57,712 nucleotides of DNA from Dehalococcoidia bacterium (GCA_021162545.1 JAGGYM010000058.1:1-57712), one strand, 5' to 3'. Numbered from the stretch's first letter, positions 1-9,863 are shown. Made by a program: numbers and translations. The notes: a model not told the origin generated them from the letters alone.

Positions 1-750
1 GATCTGGAGTGGCTCTATGACAGGCTCAAGAAGAAGGAGAAACTGCCCAGCACCGCTTTTGCTTCGCCATGGGAGACGTTACGGGTTTACCAGGAAGTAG
101 CTCGCCACTGTCAGTCGATTCTTTATATTTTTATGTCCTCATCCCTTACCAGGGGCTACCAGGCGGCTTTAGAGGCCAGGGAGATGGCCAGGGAAAGCCT
201 GCCAGGAGTGAGAATAGAAGTTGTTGATTCCCGTACGGTTGAGGCAGGAGAAACTCCTATCGTTATCGAGGCAGCCAGGGCAGCAAAGGAAGGCAAGGAT
301 CTCGACAATATCCTCGGCCTGGTTCAGGATAGAGTAGCGAAGGTGATCAATCTGCAGGCATTCGATACCCTCTTCTACAGGGACAAGATGGGCAGGATAT
401 TTAAGGCTAAACCCTGGGCCGATTCCGAGGCATCATGCCGCTTTAAGGCACTTCTTGAGATCGATGCCTCTACTAACGGGGTAACCAGGCCGGTAACGAG
501 GGCCAGGACCAAGAATCAGCTGCTGAGGAAGATGGTCGATATAGTTGTCGAGAGGGCCGGAGATAAAGGGATTCATGTTGCCATAGTTCACGCTAACGTC
601 CTTGAGCAGGCAGAGGCACTCAGGGAAATGCTTCTCTCGCGCTGCCAGTGCGATGAGCTTTGCGTCAGCGAGGCTTCCCCGGTAACGGCTGTTCAGACTG
701 GAGGCGGCTTGCTTTCGCTGGGATTCTATGGCAATGGTATCAGGCGGTGA
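1..750 (+). CDS. DegV family protein, 5' end outside the window
   Basis: Frame 1 is open from base 1 and continuous with ORF 133..750; DegV-like sequence (SSSLTRGYQAAL..., VVDSRTVEAGET, ...HANVLEQAEAL). Confidence 0.8.
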   Translation, partial: DLEWLYDRLKKKEKLPSTAFASPWETLRVYQEVARHCQSILYIFMSSSLTRGYQAALEAREMARESLPGVRIEVVDSRTVEAGETPIVIEAARAAKEGKDLDNILGLVQDRVAKVINLQAFDTLFYRDKMGRIFKAKPWADSEASCRFKALLEIDASTNGVTRPVTRARTKNQLLRKMVDIVVERAGDKGIHVAIVHANVLEQAEALREMLLSRCQCDELCVSEASPVTAVQTGGGLLSLGFYGNGIRR

Positions 751-810
751 TAGTCCAGAATAGTTCCGGGCCAGCAGGTAGGCCAACATTGAGAAAGGAA
801 GGTTAAAACA

Positions 811-2001
811 ATGAAAATGGTGCTAAAGAAAGGAATCGTTTTGCTGCTGGCGGCAGTTTTCGCCCTTGGTGGGCTTGTTTCCTGTGCCAGCTATGGGCAG
901 GCAGAGTCATATAAGATAGGCGTCATTGCCTCACAGACGGGAGCCTACAGCGGGCTGGGAATGCAGTCGCTCGAAGGGATGGACATAATCGTCGATAAGA
1001 TCAACCTGGCAGGTGGCATAAATGGTATCCCTGTTGAGCTTGTGGTCTATGATGATAAGAGCAGCTCTGTCGAGGCGGCACGCATAGCCAAGAAGCTAGT
1101 AGATATAGATAAGGTTCACGCTCTCGCCAGTGGCACGGCAACGGCTATGTCTCGCAGCCTGGTCCCGGTGGCCAATGAAGAGCAAGTGCCCATGGTGATG
1201 CTTTCGGGCACCTCCTCTTTCGATGATGAGTTAGGGGCATGGTGTTTCAGGCCTTTTGGCAGCGAGGATGACTATATCGTGCTGTTGCTCAACTATTTGA
1301 GCAAAGAGGTGGGAGTTACCAAACTGGCTGTATTACTGGAGAACAGCGGCTATGGTCAGGGAGGAGATATATTTCTGCCCCAGCGAGTCTCTGATTATGG
1401 CATAGAGATTGTGGAGAAGCAGTACTTCAATCCCGACAGTATCGATTTGACGCCTCAACTGACAAATATAAAGACCTCTGATGCCGAGGCGATATTCATC
1501 TGGGGCACGGGCCCTGCGGGTGCCTTTGCAGTCAAGCAGGCGAGGGATTTGGATATAGCACTTCCTATAGTAGCAACATCTCCTCAGGGTTCTCCTGATG
1601 ACGTTAAAGCCTTTGGGAAGTACTATGAGATGGAGCCCTCCCTTGTCATCCTTGCTTCCAAGATCGACATCTGGGAGCAATTGCCTGATAGCGATTCCGA
1701 CAAGGCTATGTGCCAGGAGTTCGAAAGTTTGTGTGCCGAGAGAGGACATCCGGCAACTATGTGGAACATTGTCGGTGCCCAAATCATCATGCTGATCGAG
1801 GATGGCTTGAGAAGGGGGCAGCCCGATCTGGCAAACGTGCAGGAAGCCAGGAGCCAGCTCAAGGATGCCATAGAAAGCACTGGCAACCTCAGCCTCTTTA
1901 TGGCGAACTACACCATGTCTCCCACGGACCACTGCGGCAACGTGCTACCGAAGGACATGCTGGTTACCTTTAAGGATGGAAAGAAGGTTCTCGTGTCCTG
2001 A
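811..2001 (+). CDS. ABC transporter substrate-binding lipoprotein, branched-chain amino acid (LivJ-like) type
   Basis: Lipobox (GLVSC), YKIGVIASQTGAYSGLGMQSLEGMDIIVDKINLAGGINGIPVELVVYDDKS typical of periplasmic-binding protein type 1. Confidence 0.88.
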   Translation: MKMVLKKGIVLLLAAVFALGGLVSCASYGQAESYKIGVIASQTGAYSGLGMQSLEGMDIIVDKINLAGGINGIPVELVVYDDKSSSVEAARIAKKLVDIDKVHALASGTATAMSRSLVPVANEEQVPMVMLSGTSSFDDELGAWCFRPFGSEDDYIVLLLNYLSKEVGVTKLAVLLENSGYGQGGDIFLPQRVSDYGIEIVEKQYFNPDSIDLTPQLTNIKTSDAEAIFIWGTGPAGAFAVKQARDLDIALPIVATSPQGSPDDVKAFGKYYEMEPSLVILASKIDIWEQLPDSDSDKAMCQEFESLCAERGHPATMWNIVGAQIIMLIEDGLRRGQPDLANVQEARSQLKDAIESTGNLSLFMANYTMSPTDHCGNVLPKDMLVTFKDGKKVLVS

Positions 2002-2281
2002 TGCGCCCGATTAGCCATACCCCATATCAGAAGCTGCAATAGCATCCCGGTGTGATAGGGGCGCTGCCCCATACCGTTGAAACCAGAATCCAGAAGGCTT
2101 GTGCCCAGACGCCCTGTCACTTCCCTGAATATGTGCACCTCATCATCCTCTCCCATGAAGTCTGCCAGGGATAGCGTGGTCGAGTGGCCTCAACAATCGA
2201 TATAATTTATAATTGCAAATCCTGAGGAGGCAGCGAGATGACTCCAATCAGCAAGGAAATACGTGAGAAAGGTAGAAATTG

Positions 2282-2593
2282 ATGGCAGATAGCATTTCAA
2301 CACAGCAGGTTCAGCAGGCACTGAAAGAGGTCAGGCATCCCGAAATCAACAATACGCTCTCCAATCTGGGCATGCTTGGAGACGTCAGTATCACAGGTAA
2401 CAGAGTTACGGTTACCCTGATGCTTCCCGTCCTGGAGATACCTGCCCAGGTCAGGGACCATCTGACAAATACCCTGAGCCAAGCACTGGTTGCTCTGAAC
2501 GCAGACCTGCAAGCAGAGTTCAACCTGGTGGAGATGGGGCAGGAGAAACGCGCCAAATTCCTCGCCATGGCCCGCGAGGGTTGGTTAGGCTAG
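2282..2593 (+). CDS. MIP18/DUF59-type iron-sulfur assembly domain protein
   Basis: VQQALKEVRHPEINNTLSNLGMLGDVSITGNRVTVTLMLP resembles the DUF59/Mrp N-terminal domain; ATG at 2282 chosen over the upstream TTG. Confidence 0.75.
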   Translation: MADSISTQQVQQALKEVRHPEINNTLSNLGMLGDVSITGNRVTVTLMLPVLEIPAQVRDHLTNTLSQALVALNADLQAEFNLVEMGQEKRAKFLAMAREGWLG

Positions 2594-2686
2594 GATAAGG
2601 ACAACTCAACCGGTTGGGAGGAACCCCTCAAACGGCCTTTTTGCCAGGCCCAGCGTGATGATTACTCCAAGGAGCCTCTTTGAGCT

Positions 2687-3085
2687 TTACTCCTGGCTTT
2701 CCGGCAGTTGTGGCTGGGGAGAGCCAGACGTGAACTCATCTTTGCCCAGTGACACGAAGATAATGGCCAGTATTCCCAGGACGAGATAGGGCACCAGGGC
2801 ACAGATGGCTCCCGCCAGCGCCAGCCCCCACAACCTTCGCTTCAGCGAATAGATGCCGCCTACTATGGATACCGCACCCAGCACGATTATGGGTATGGCC
2901 GCGACGGTAAGAATTGACATAATACTAGAACCAACCATGGGTGGAATTTGCAGCGATGGGTCAGAAAAGATACAGGCGAATGTTCCTCCCATTACAAGAA
3001 GCAATATGCCGGCGATAACGACCAGAGATCCCGCAATGATGCTCAATATCCCCGCGGTAGTTGGTTTCCAGGTCTTGTTTTCCAT
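2687..3085 (-). CDS. Small multi-TM membrane protein (DUF4064-like), paralogue of 22684..23028
   Basis: MENKTWKPTTAGILSIIAG... with a GGAGG-type RBS upstream of the internal ATG at 3085; shared WKPxTAGIL, GGIYSLKR, WGLALAGAIC and LGILAIIFVSxGK blocks with the second copy. Confidence 0.75.
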   Translation of the reverse strand: MENKTWKPTTAGILSIIAGSLVVIAGILLLVMGGTFACIFSDPSLQIPPMVGSSIMSILTVAAIPIIVLGAVSIVGGIYSLKRRLWGLALAGAICALVPYLVLGILAIIFVSLGKDEFTSGSPQPQLPESQE

Positions 3086-3346
3086 TTGCCACCTCCCTAT
3101 TCTATCTTTGTCGTCATCATTGTAACATTTGCTGGCAGATGAGCAAATGCTTTTATCCACGTCCACATTCATTTTATGCCCTCTCGCCATAGCGGACACT
3201 TTTCGTCATCGCGCGCGAAGCGGAGCAATTTCAGGCGGACGATTGACAACCAATGGGCAAGGTTGCTAGTGTTTCCCCAAGGATATCTCTACCAGGGGAG
3301 GAAGCAATCACAGCAAAGCGCGATTGAAAGAGTGGTTGAAAGAAGA

Positions 3347-3871
3347 ATGGGTACGGTGAATAACGAGAAAGTTCTCTATCGCGAAGTTCAGCACTTCCGC
3401 CAGGCGTGGTTGTGGGCTTTCCTGATCGCCATTTTGCTCATGGCTGTATATTCCATAGTTCAGCAAATGGCCTGGGGCAGGCCATTTGGCAGCAATCCCG
3501 CACCGAATGTTATCCTGATGGTGATAGTAGCCATTTTTGGCGTTGCTTTCCCCACTTTTTTCTACCTGATGAACCTGACCACGGAAGTTCACGGCGATGG
3601 CCTCTACTTTCGCTTCTTCCCTTTCCACCGTTCCTTTCGCGTAATCCCATGGAGAAATTTGAAAGAATGTGGAGTGCGGAATTACAGCGCTCTCAGAGAT
3701 TACGGTGGCTGGGGCATCCGGTATGGCAGGGAAGGCAAGGCCTATAACGTCAGTGGCAATCGCGGAGTGCAACTAAGACTAACCAACGGCGACATGATTT
3801 TGATCGGTTCTCAGCGGCCGGAAGAACTCTTTGAAGCCATTGATCTGGCCATTTCACACGGCAGCAGATAA
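3347..3871 (+). CDS. Hypothetical two-TM membrane protein
   Basis: MGTVNNEKVLYREVQHFRQAWLWAFLIAILLMAVYSIV...; start moved to the internal ATG. Confidence 0.6.
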   Translation: MGTVNNEKVLYREVQHFRQAWLWAFLIAILLMAVYSIVQQMAWGRPFGSNPAPNVILMVIVAIFGVAFPTFFYLMNLTTEVHGDGLYFRFFPFHRSFRVIPWRNLKECGVRNYSALRDYGGWGIRYGREGKAYNVSGNRGVQLRLTNGDMILIGSQRPEELFEAIDLAISHGSR

Positions 3872-3978
3872 AGACATCGTCATGGTGAAGATTGTTGTCG
3901 GTGAGCTTTTGGATATGCTGTATACTGTTTAACGCTGTGGTGAAAGGACACATTCCAGGACGATGACAGGAAAGCTGC

Positions 3979-4767
3979 TTACCTGCGGCAACATCCGTCC
4001 AGAAGAGAGCTAACCTCCTGAAAGGAAATTTCACGCACCTGTCCTTCCCTCAGTACACCTATTTTGAATGTTCCCATGCGAACCCGCTTCAGCGCCAGCA
4101 CGGAATGCCCCAGACTGTCGAACATGCGGCGCACCTGTCGCTTCCTGCCCTCGCGTATCGTCAAGCTGTAATTGAAAGGTGGCGATGCATTTACTTCCTT
4201 TACCACGGCGGAACTGGTGATGCCATCTTCCAGGAGAATGCCCCCTCTAAGTTTCTCTTTCTCCTTTGGCTTAAGTCTGCCCTCGATGGATATGAGATAT
4301 TCCTTCTCGTGATTGAATTTGGGATGCGTAAGCCGGTAGGTTAGCCTGCCATCGTTGGTGAGAAGCAGCAAGCCAGTACTATCCCTGTCCAGTCGTCCCA
4401 CGGGGTGCAGTCTCAGGTCTCGATATTTTGAAGGCAATATGTCCATGACCGTTTCGCGGCCACGGTCGTCTCTCGTCGTGGAAATGACGCCTGCAGGTTT
4501 GTTGAGCATCAGGTAAACAGGAGCTTCGGCTTTCAGCTTGACCTGCTCATCCCCTATAGTGACGGTGTCCCCTTCCACATCCACAGGGTGCAAAAGGTCC
4601 TCTACTGTCTCACCATTCACCCGTACATTGCCCTGCATTATGGCGCAGGCCACTCGTCGCCGGGAGCCTGCCCCACAGCTTAGCAGCACCCTGAGCAGCG
4701 TCATTGGTTTCTCTTCACTCCGTTTCATTTCTTTCCCGGGTTTCTTTCCCTTCGATTCTCCAGACAC
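3979..4767 (-). CDS. Pseudouridine synthase, RsuA/RluB family
   Basis: S4 domain then HPVGRLDRDSTGLLLLTNDG, KEYLISIEGRLKPKEKEKLRGG, REGRKRQVRRMFDSLGH. Confidence 0.92.
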   Translation of the reverse strand: MSGESKGKKPGKEMKRSEEKPMTLLRVLLSCGAGSRRRVACAIMQGNVRVNGETVEDLLHPVDVEGDTVTIGDEQVKLKAEAPVYLMLNKPAGVISTTRDDRGRETVMDILPSKYRDLRLHPVGRLDRDSTGLLLLTNDGRLTYRLTHPKFNHEKEYLISIEGRLKPKEKEKLRGGILLEDGITSSAVVKEVNASPPFNYSLTIREGRKRQVRRMFDSLGHSVLALKRVRMGTFKIGVLREGQVREISFQEVSSLLDGCCRR

Positions 4768-4919
4768 ATCAGCGGTTTTATTCTGTATCGCGGTGGTCGC
4801 TGGATTTAGATTTGCTCTGGTTTTCTCCGTCTAATCTTAGCTGCCCCGGCAAATTCTGTCACCTGCCACCACGGCACGGCCAGACAGGGTCACCGGCGAG
4901 AACACTCCAGCGCTGTGCT

Positions 4920-5150
4920 TATAGAGCATTGGGCTTCTTCGTCACCCTGGCGGGGGTAAGCATCGCCCTGCATTTTGTCTTTCTCCTGCCGGGAAAGTTC
5001 CTTCAAACCGTTGTCTTTGAAGGATTTCTCTTGAGACTCCTGGGAGGCGCGCTCGGTTTCTTCCAGGCAGCTATAGGGCTGGTGGTGGTTGCCCTCCTGG
5101 TTTATGCCTACCCCATTACGGAGTGGCTGAAACAAGCGGTGGTAAATTAG
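4920..5150 (+). pseudogene. C-terminal remnant resembling CvpA family membrane protein
   Basis: In-frame ALGFFVTLAGVSIALHFVFLL...LRLLGGALGFFQAAIGLVVVALLVYAYPITEWLKQAVVN looks like a CvpA C-terminus, but the upstream frame is not CvpA-like and overlaps the antisense rsuA-family gene. Confidence 0.4.
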
Positions 5151-5203
5151 AGCTTCTTCCGGTGACAGGGGCAGCATATCCGGAGTTTATGGTTTTGCCG
5201 GGG

Positions 5204-5467
5204 CTACTCCTTCCGTTCCAGCTTTATGGTTACCGCGTTGGCAGCGTCAGGGCAGTCGAATTCAGGAAGCCCTCCCTCGCCTGGCCACGTTCCGCCGCAT
5301 TGCAGCATGATGATATAGGGAAAGATACTGTGGTAGAAATAACCACACAGTCCATCGGCAGTGCGCCCGTGCAGTTCAAAACTGTCTCCCTCCTTATGCC
5401 CCATGGCACAATTCCCCCTCGTCCTGGTGATGCTCCCGATTACCCTGCATCCAAAGTTCTCCGCCAT
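5204..5467 (-). CDS. TIGR04076 family protein
   Basis: CRVIGSITRTRGNCAMGHKEGDSFEL...GLCGYFYHSIFPYIIMLQCGGTWP...EFDCPDAANAVTIKLER. Confidence 0.75.
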   Translation of the reverse strand: MAENFGCRVIGSITRTRGNCAMGHKEGDSFELHGRTADGLCGYFYHSIFPYIIMLQCGGTWPGEGGLPEFDCPDAANAVTIKLERKE

Positions 5468-5544
5468 TTTGATAGCCCTCCTCTATGATATTCTTCTTCC
5501 CATAAGAGCATGGAAATAAGGGTGGTTGCGCATAGACAACGTGG

Positions 5545-5578
5545 AAAGAGGCAGGCTTCCGCCTGCCTCTTTATTTTC
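5545..5578. terminator. Intrinsic terminator-like hairpin
   Basis: aaagaggcaggc-ttcc-gcctgcctcttt, 12-bp perfect stem followed by attttcc. Confidence 0.7.
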
Positions 5579-5672
5579 CTGGAAGTGGTAACTGCACCAG
5601 CAATTTACCACCTGAGCTATGGAAAGCCTCCATCCTTTTGCTCAGAAAAGATGGATGAAGGTCTCCTGGCAG

Positions 5673-5816
5673 CTAAGCTTTCCCAATGCGGAATACTTTT
5701 GTGCCGCAGACGGCGCAGGTGCCCTGAGTGGCTGGCCTTCCGTTCTTAAGTGTGATTTGCTTGGGGTCTTTGATTTCCACCTTCTTCCTGCACTTCATGC
5801 AATAAGCTGTCGCCAT
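5673..5816 (-). CDS. DUF5679-like small zinc-ribbon protein (47 aa)
   Basis: Reverse strand ATG..TAG: MATAYCMKCRKKVEIKDPKQITLKNGRPATQGTCAVCGTKVFRIGKA; two CxxC motifs. Not in the supplied ORF track. Confidence 0.85.
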   Translation of the reverse strand: MATAYCMKCRKKVEIKDPKQITLKNGRPATQGTCAVCGTKVFRIGKA

Positions 5817-6210
5817 GGCATCTCCCTCCTCTTTACAAGATTTCCCTTATTCTTACCACAGGGGAAGCCCTACGTCAATAGCACAAGCCTGGTAAAAGCT
5901 TTTTCCTGGCTATTTTTCTGCTATGAGTGTGTCCGAGTAACATCTTAGTCAAAGCTAACCGGGACTGGAAAACAAGCTGCTCCAGCTATGGGGATGGAAT
6001 TGCTTAGACAAGCTCCCGGGAGCACCGGTGGCAGCCACCTCAAGACGGCGTTTGCCTGATATACAAAGAGACCGAGACGAAATTATCAGCCAGGCGTGCC
6101 TGAAACCTGTTTTTCCTGCGCGGATAGCTATGGGGCTTGACAGCCATCTATCGAGAACTTTAACATAGCCACAAGGACTAAAAGAGGAAAACTTAGCATA
6201 ATTTATTGAC

Positions 6211-6876
6211 ATGTTGGTTAATATCGCCTGGATCGCTGGAAGTTATCTTTTCGGTACGATTCCCTTTCTTGCTGCTCTGGCCAGGGCGAGCGGACTGAAC
6301 CCCTCACAGGAGGAAGACCTGCATATTGCCTTATGGCATAAAGTTGGCAAAGGCAGGGCTTTGCTGGGGGGCGCTGCTGACTTTATCAAGGGAATCATTC
6401 CTGTACTCGTTACTTTTAGCTTCGAGCTTCCGGTCATCGTGATTGCTTTTTCTGGCGCGGCTGCCATGGCAGGACAGATGTGGCCGCCTTCGCGCTCCGG
6501 CCACGGTGAGAGGGGCAATACCACTGGGGGAGGTGCCGTAATCACCCTGGCGCTGATGTTTCAAGCGTACTTCATTTTTCTTGCTCTCATACCCGCCATT
6601 GCCGGTGTTTCTCTGGCTCTGTTTCGCGAAACGGGCCCTTCAAAGTGGCTGCCCGTGGGCGCGCTTATAGGCTTCGCCGTGGCTCCCCTGGCTTCCTGGC
6701 TGTCTGGACAACCAGGGCACCTGACTCTGGGCCTTCTCGTCATACTCATTCTCATCGTAGTGCGGCGGGTAACCGCAGAGCTCAGGAGCGACCTCAAAAA
6801 GGACAGCGGTACCGGTAGAATATTGCTCAACAGATTTATTTTCGATCAGCCGTTTCTGGAAGGAGAAAAAAAATAG
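6211..6876 (+). CDS. PlsY-like (glycerol-3-phosphate acyltransferase family) membrane protein
   Basis: AGSYLFGTIPFLAALAR...GKGRALLGGAADFIKGIIPVL...GQMWPPSRSGHGERGNTTGGG resembles PlsY loops. Confidence 0.6.
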   Translation: MLVNIAWIAGSYLFGTIPFLAALARASGLNPSQEEDLHIALWHKVGKGRALLGGAADFIKGIIPVLVTFSFELPVIVIAFSGAAAMAGQMWPPSRSGHGERGNTTGGGAVITLALMFQAYFIFLALIPAIAGVSLALFRETGPSKWLPVGALIGFAVAPLASWLSGQPGHLTLGLLVILILIVVRRVTAELRSDLKKDSGTGRILLNRFIFDQPFLEGEKK

Positions 6877-6948
6877 ACGCCTCCCTCCGGTTACCCCGGA
6901 AAACATCACGGAGATCGTCTTCAATTGACAGGTCACGGGAAAATTGTT

Positions 6949-7281
6949 ATGAGCTTTCCTGAAAGCATCGTTCAAAAAGTCTGGGAAAAGGGAATTATCA
7001 ATCTTACCAGCAACCCTGATATATGGCGTCAGGATATGTGCGGCGCCTGGATCGTCAGGGATGATTATGGCGATCGGAATTCACCGTACGGCTGGAAGAT
7101 AACCCGCATAGAACAGAAACCGAAAGCAGGTGGAGATGAAGTTGCTCATCTCCAGCCTCTCCACTGGGGAAACGAAGCCTCTGGTCAGGATGGAATCCTT
7201 ACCTGCAAAGTAGGGGCATGGGGAATAACGAACGTCCACCGGCGACAGGGCACTCAGACGGATATCGTCCTGCCGCAATGA
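6949..7281 (+). CDS. Small HNH-endonuclease-like protein, apparently degenerate
   Basis: PDIWRQDMCGAWIVRDDYGDRNSPYGWKITRI...GGDEVAHLQPLHWGNEASGQDGILTCKV; DH of the usual GWEIDHI motif replaced by TR. Confidence 0.6.
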   Translation: MSFPESIVQKVWEKGIINLTSNPDIWRQDMCGAWIVRDDYGDRNSPYGWKITRIEQKPKAGGDEVAHLQPLHWGNEASGQDGILTCKVGAWGITNVHRRQGTQTDIVLPQ

Positions 7282-8468
7282 GGGCATCGGACCCTGTTCC
7301 CACGGAACCCCGGCGGCAGCCTCAGTCTGGTACCGCATTCACAGTCTATCGTCCTGTACTTGTTGACCTTCCATAGCGCATCCGAAGTTTCCCGTTTGCG
7401 CTGCATCTCACCGGGTTCCTTTTTCCCCGCTGCGGGACTTGCTGCTCGCAGTGAAATCGCTCCCGCCGCGGAGATGGCAGAGCCGGGTATAATTCCTCTC
7501 CCGCCTTTCTGGTGAATCTGTTGGTAAGCCCGGTCGTATTCAGAGGGAGAGGCACCTCCCATGGCGCGGAGAATGCGTATCCTTTCCGAGATGGGTGGGT
7601 GAGTGCTGGAAAGGTCACTGGCCGCCATGCCTTTTTTGCGGAAGGGATTGACGATGTACATCGGCGCGGTGGCCTTGTTGGCCGATTTCAGCTGACAGGT
7701 GGAGGCACCCAGCTTTTCCAGCGCGGATGCCAGTCCATCGGGGTATCTGGTATAGAGGGCGGAAGAGGCATCGGCCAGGTATTCCCTCTTGCGGGAAACG
7801 GCAAAGTAAATCAGCTGTGCTGCGATCGGCGCCAGTATCATCAGCAGGAGGGCCACGGCGAGAATTATCAGCTGAGCTGCGCCACCGCCACCCTGAGAGG
7901 AAGAAGTTCTCCTCCCTCCGACCATAGCGTTGAAGAACATCACGCGCGAGGCGTACCAGGAGAGGATAACGATGGTTCCCAGGAGTATGCTGCACATGGT
8001 CATCAGCAGGACATCGCGGTTCTTGATATGGGCTAATTCGTGGCCGATGACGCCCTGGAGTTCATCGCGATTGAGCTTCTCCAGCAGGCCGGAGGTAACC
8101 GCCACCGCAGCCTTGTTGATGTCCCGTCCGGTGGCGAAGGCATTCAATGCCTGATCGTCGATGATGTATATGTCGGGCATCTTCTCCAAACCGGAGGCGA
8201 TTTTCATCTCCTCAACCACGTTATAGAGGCGGGGATGGTCATCCCTGCTTATTTTCTTTGCCTTTGCCATTCCCAGGAGTATGCTGTCGCCCTGGAAGTA
8301 GCCCACCAGATTCAATATGGCCCACACTACCAGGGCAATAATCAGGCCACCCATGCCGTTGCCAAAGAAATAAAGTCCCAGGACATAGCCAATAACGACC
8401 AGCAAGAGGGCCATGGCCACCACCAGTATCACCGATTTTCTCTGGTTGGATCCTATCTGTTCCCACAT
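7254..8468 (-). CDS. htpX: M48 family zinc metalloprotease HtpX with C-terminal zinc ribbon
   Basis: GVIGHELAHIKNRD (HExxH), multi-TM, AASDLSSTHPPISERIRIL; C-terminal CECGTRLRLPPGFRGNRVRCPHCGRTI. Confidence 0.93.
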   Translation of the reverse strand: MWEQIGSNQRKSVILVVAMALLLVVIGYVLGLYFFGNGMGGLIIALVVWAILNLVGYFQGDSILLGMAKAKKISRDDHPRLYNVVEEMKIASGLEKMPDIYIIDDQALNAFATGRDINKAAVAVTSGLLEKLNRDELQGVIGHELAHIKNRDVLLMTMCSILLGTIVILSWYASRVMFFNAMVGGRRTSSSQGGGGAAQLIILAVALLLMILAPIAAQLIYFAVSRKREYLADASSALYTRYPDGLASALEKLGASTCQLKSANKATAPMYIVNPFRKKGMAASDLSSTHPPISERIRILRAMGGASPSEYDRAYQQIHQKGGRGIIPGSAISAAGAISLRAASPAAGKKEPGEMQRKRETSDALWKVNKYRTIDCECGTRLRLPPGFRGNRVRCPHCGRTISV

Positions 8469-8486
8469 GGCTGAATGGCTCTTGTC

Positions 8487-9050
8487 CTAGGTGAAACTGA
8501 CTTTGGGCGTTTCCTTCTCGGCCGCTACCGTAATTTCAAAGAAATCATCGGCCTTGAAACCGGCCATGCCGGCTACCAGGCTGGAGGGAAATACCATGGT
8601 CTGGTTATTATATCTCAGCACGGAATCGTTGTAGTACTGACGGGAGAAGCTTATCTTATTCTCCGTCGAGGTGAGCTCTTCCTGCAGAGCCAGGAAATTC
8701 TGATTGGCCTTGAGGTCGGGGTAGCTTTCAGCTACGGCGATGAGCTTGCCCAGGGCAGCGCCCAGCTCGCTCTCGGCTCTGGAACGGACGCCCGCTCCCG
8801 AGGATGCTACCTGCTGGGCGAGATTGCGCGCCTTGGTTACGGCTTCCAGTGTCTCCCGCTCGTGTTTCATATAGCCCTTGACCGTTTCCATCAGATTGGG
8901 AATGAGGTCATGCCGTCGCTTGAGCTGTACGTCTATTTGCGCCCAGGCGTTCTTTACCTGGTTGCGCAACTTGACCAGCGCGTTGTAGAGAGCAACGAAG
9001 ATAACCGCGAGAATTACTACAATGCCACCAATTATGTAAGCTGCTAACAC
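8487..9050 (-). CDS. lemA: LemA family protein
   Basis: NALVKLRNQVKNAWAQIDVQLKRRHDLIPNLMETVKGYMKHE...YNDSVLRYNN...FPSSLVAGMAGFK. Confidence 0.95.
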   Translation of the reverse strand: MLAAYIIGGIVVILAVIFVALYNALVKLRNQVKNAWAQIDVQLKRRHDLIPNLMETVKGYMKHERETLEAVTKARNLAQQVASSGAGVRSRAESELGAALGKLIAVAESYPDLKANQNFLALQEELTSTENKISFSRQYYNDSVLRYNNQTMVFPSSLVAGMAGFKADDFFEITVAAEKETPKVSFT

Positions 9051-9119
9051 TAAACACCTCCCTGAGAGTTCGCCTGTAATTTGCTTAAGGGATATTTCTC
9101 CAATGTTCTCCCACCTGAA

Positions 9120-9542
9120 CTATTCCTGTGCATGGAACACCTCTCCGAGGAAATTGATGATCTTCTGTGGCTCATTTTGTTCTTTTCCCGGACTCTTCAC
9201 CAGATGTTTTAGTAACTGCGCCAGCTCCCCACCATCAAACCAGAGCCCATCACCCCTGTCACAAACATCGATGAGCGTTCCAGGTTCCTTGCCCAGAATC
9301 GTCTTCTTCATTCTATGTCCACAGATAGGGCAACGGCGCTTCTTCTCCGATGATATCGCTTCAGGGAACTTGATGATTTCCGCAAGGCAAAGGCCGTGTC
9401 CTGCTATCTCCAGGGATTGCAGCATCAGCGCCAGCTCCCCTGCATCGAACCACACCCCACCACAGTCAAGGCAGTGATCGAGCTCGATGTCCTTGTACTC
9501 AACCACTATCATGTCGCTTTTACAGACAGGGCATATCATCAC
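9120..9542 (-). CDS. zf-TFIIB-type zinc-ribbon protein
   Basis: CPVCKSDMIVVEYKDIELDHCLDCGGVWFDAGEL ... CPICGHRMKK...IDVCDRGDGLWFDGGELAQLL. Confidence 0.88.
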   Translation of the reverse strand: MMICPVCKSDMIVVEYKDIELDHCLDCGGVWFDAGELALMLQSLEIAGHGLCLAEIIKFPEAISSEKKRRCPICGHRMKKTILGKEPGTLIDVCDRGDGLWFDGGELAQLLKHLVKSPGKEQNEPQKIINFLGEVFHAQE

Positions 9543-9668
9543 AATCCATCCTCACAGGTGATTGCCGATAGTTTATGGCCTACTGGGAAGGGGTGTCAAG
9601 TAAATTGTTTAACCAGAGAATCTTCCTAAGGAGATGCCTGCTTATCAAGTCCATGAATTGTATATTTC

Positions 9669-9697
9669 TTGACAGAGTTAAGCTGTTTGGCTAGAAT
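9669..9697 (+). promoter_or_regulatory. Sigma70-like promoter of leader 1
   Basis: TTGACA (9669-9674), 17-nt spacer, TAGAAT (9692-9697); an equivalent site exists in the duplicated copy at 11282. Confidence 0.6.
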
Positions 9698-9770
9698 GAA
9701 ACCCTCGCCAGTTCAGGATGGGGTGGTTGTTCTGGACACCGGGGCAGAAATAAAATAAAAGGAGGATTTT

Positions 9771-9821
9771 ATGCTACGTGGGTGTGGTGTGTGTGGATGG
9801 GATAGCAATGCTTGCGGGTAA
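9771..9821 (+). CDS. Putative Cys-rich leader peptide 1 (16 aa: MLRGCGVCGWDSNACG)
   Basis: aaaaggagg-atttt-ATG; same length as the paralogous ORF at 11385 with Cys5, Val7, Cys8, Trp10, Ser12, Cys15, Gly16 kept and synonymous changes (TGT/TGC, AGC/AGT, TAA/TGA). Confidence 0.5.
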   Translation: MLRGCGVCGWDSNACG

Positions 9822-9863
9822 CGAATTATTTCTCAGCTTCTCATTGCCAGTAGAGTATCTGTT

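Noticed and set aside
5578-5640. tRNA-like minus-strand string 'tagctcaggtggtaaattgc'
   Set aside because: D-loop-like sequence only; no matching D-stem, anticodon arm, T-arm or acceptor stem could be drawn.
5955-6212. 85-aa minus-strand ORF and short GTGGCAGCCAC hairpin in the 5.9-6.2 kb gap
   Set aside because: No family resemblance, no RBS, and the single short palindrome is not enough to call an RNA.
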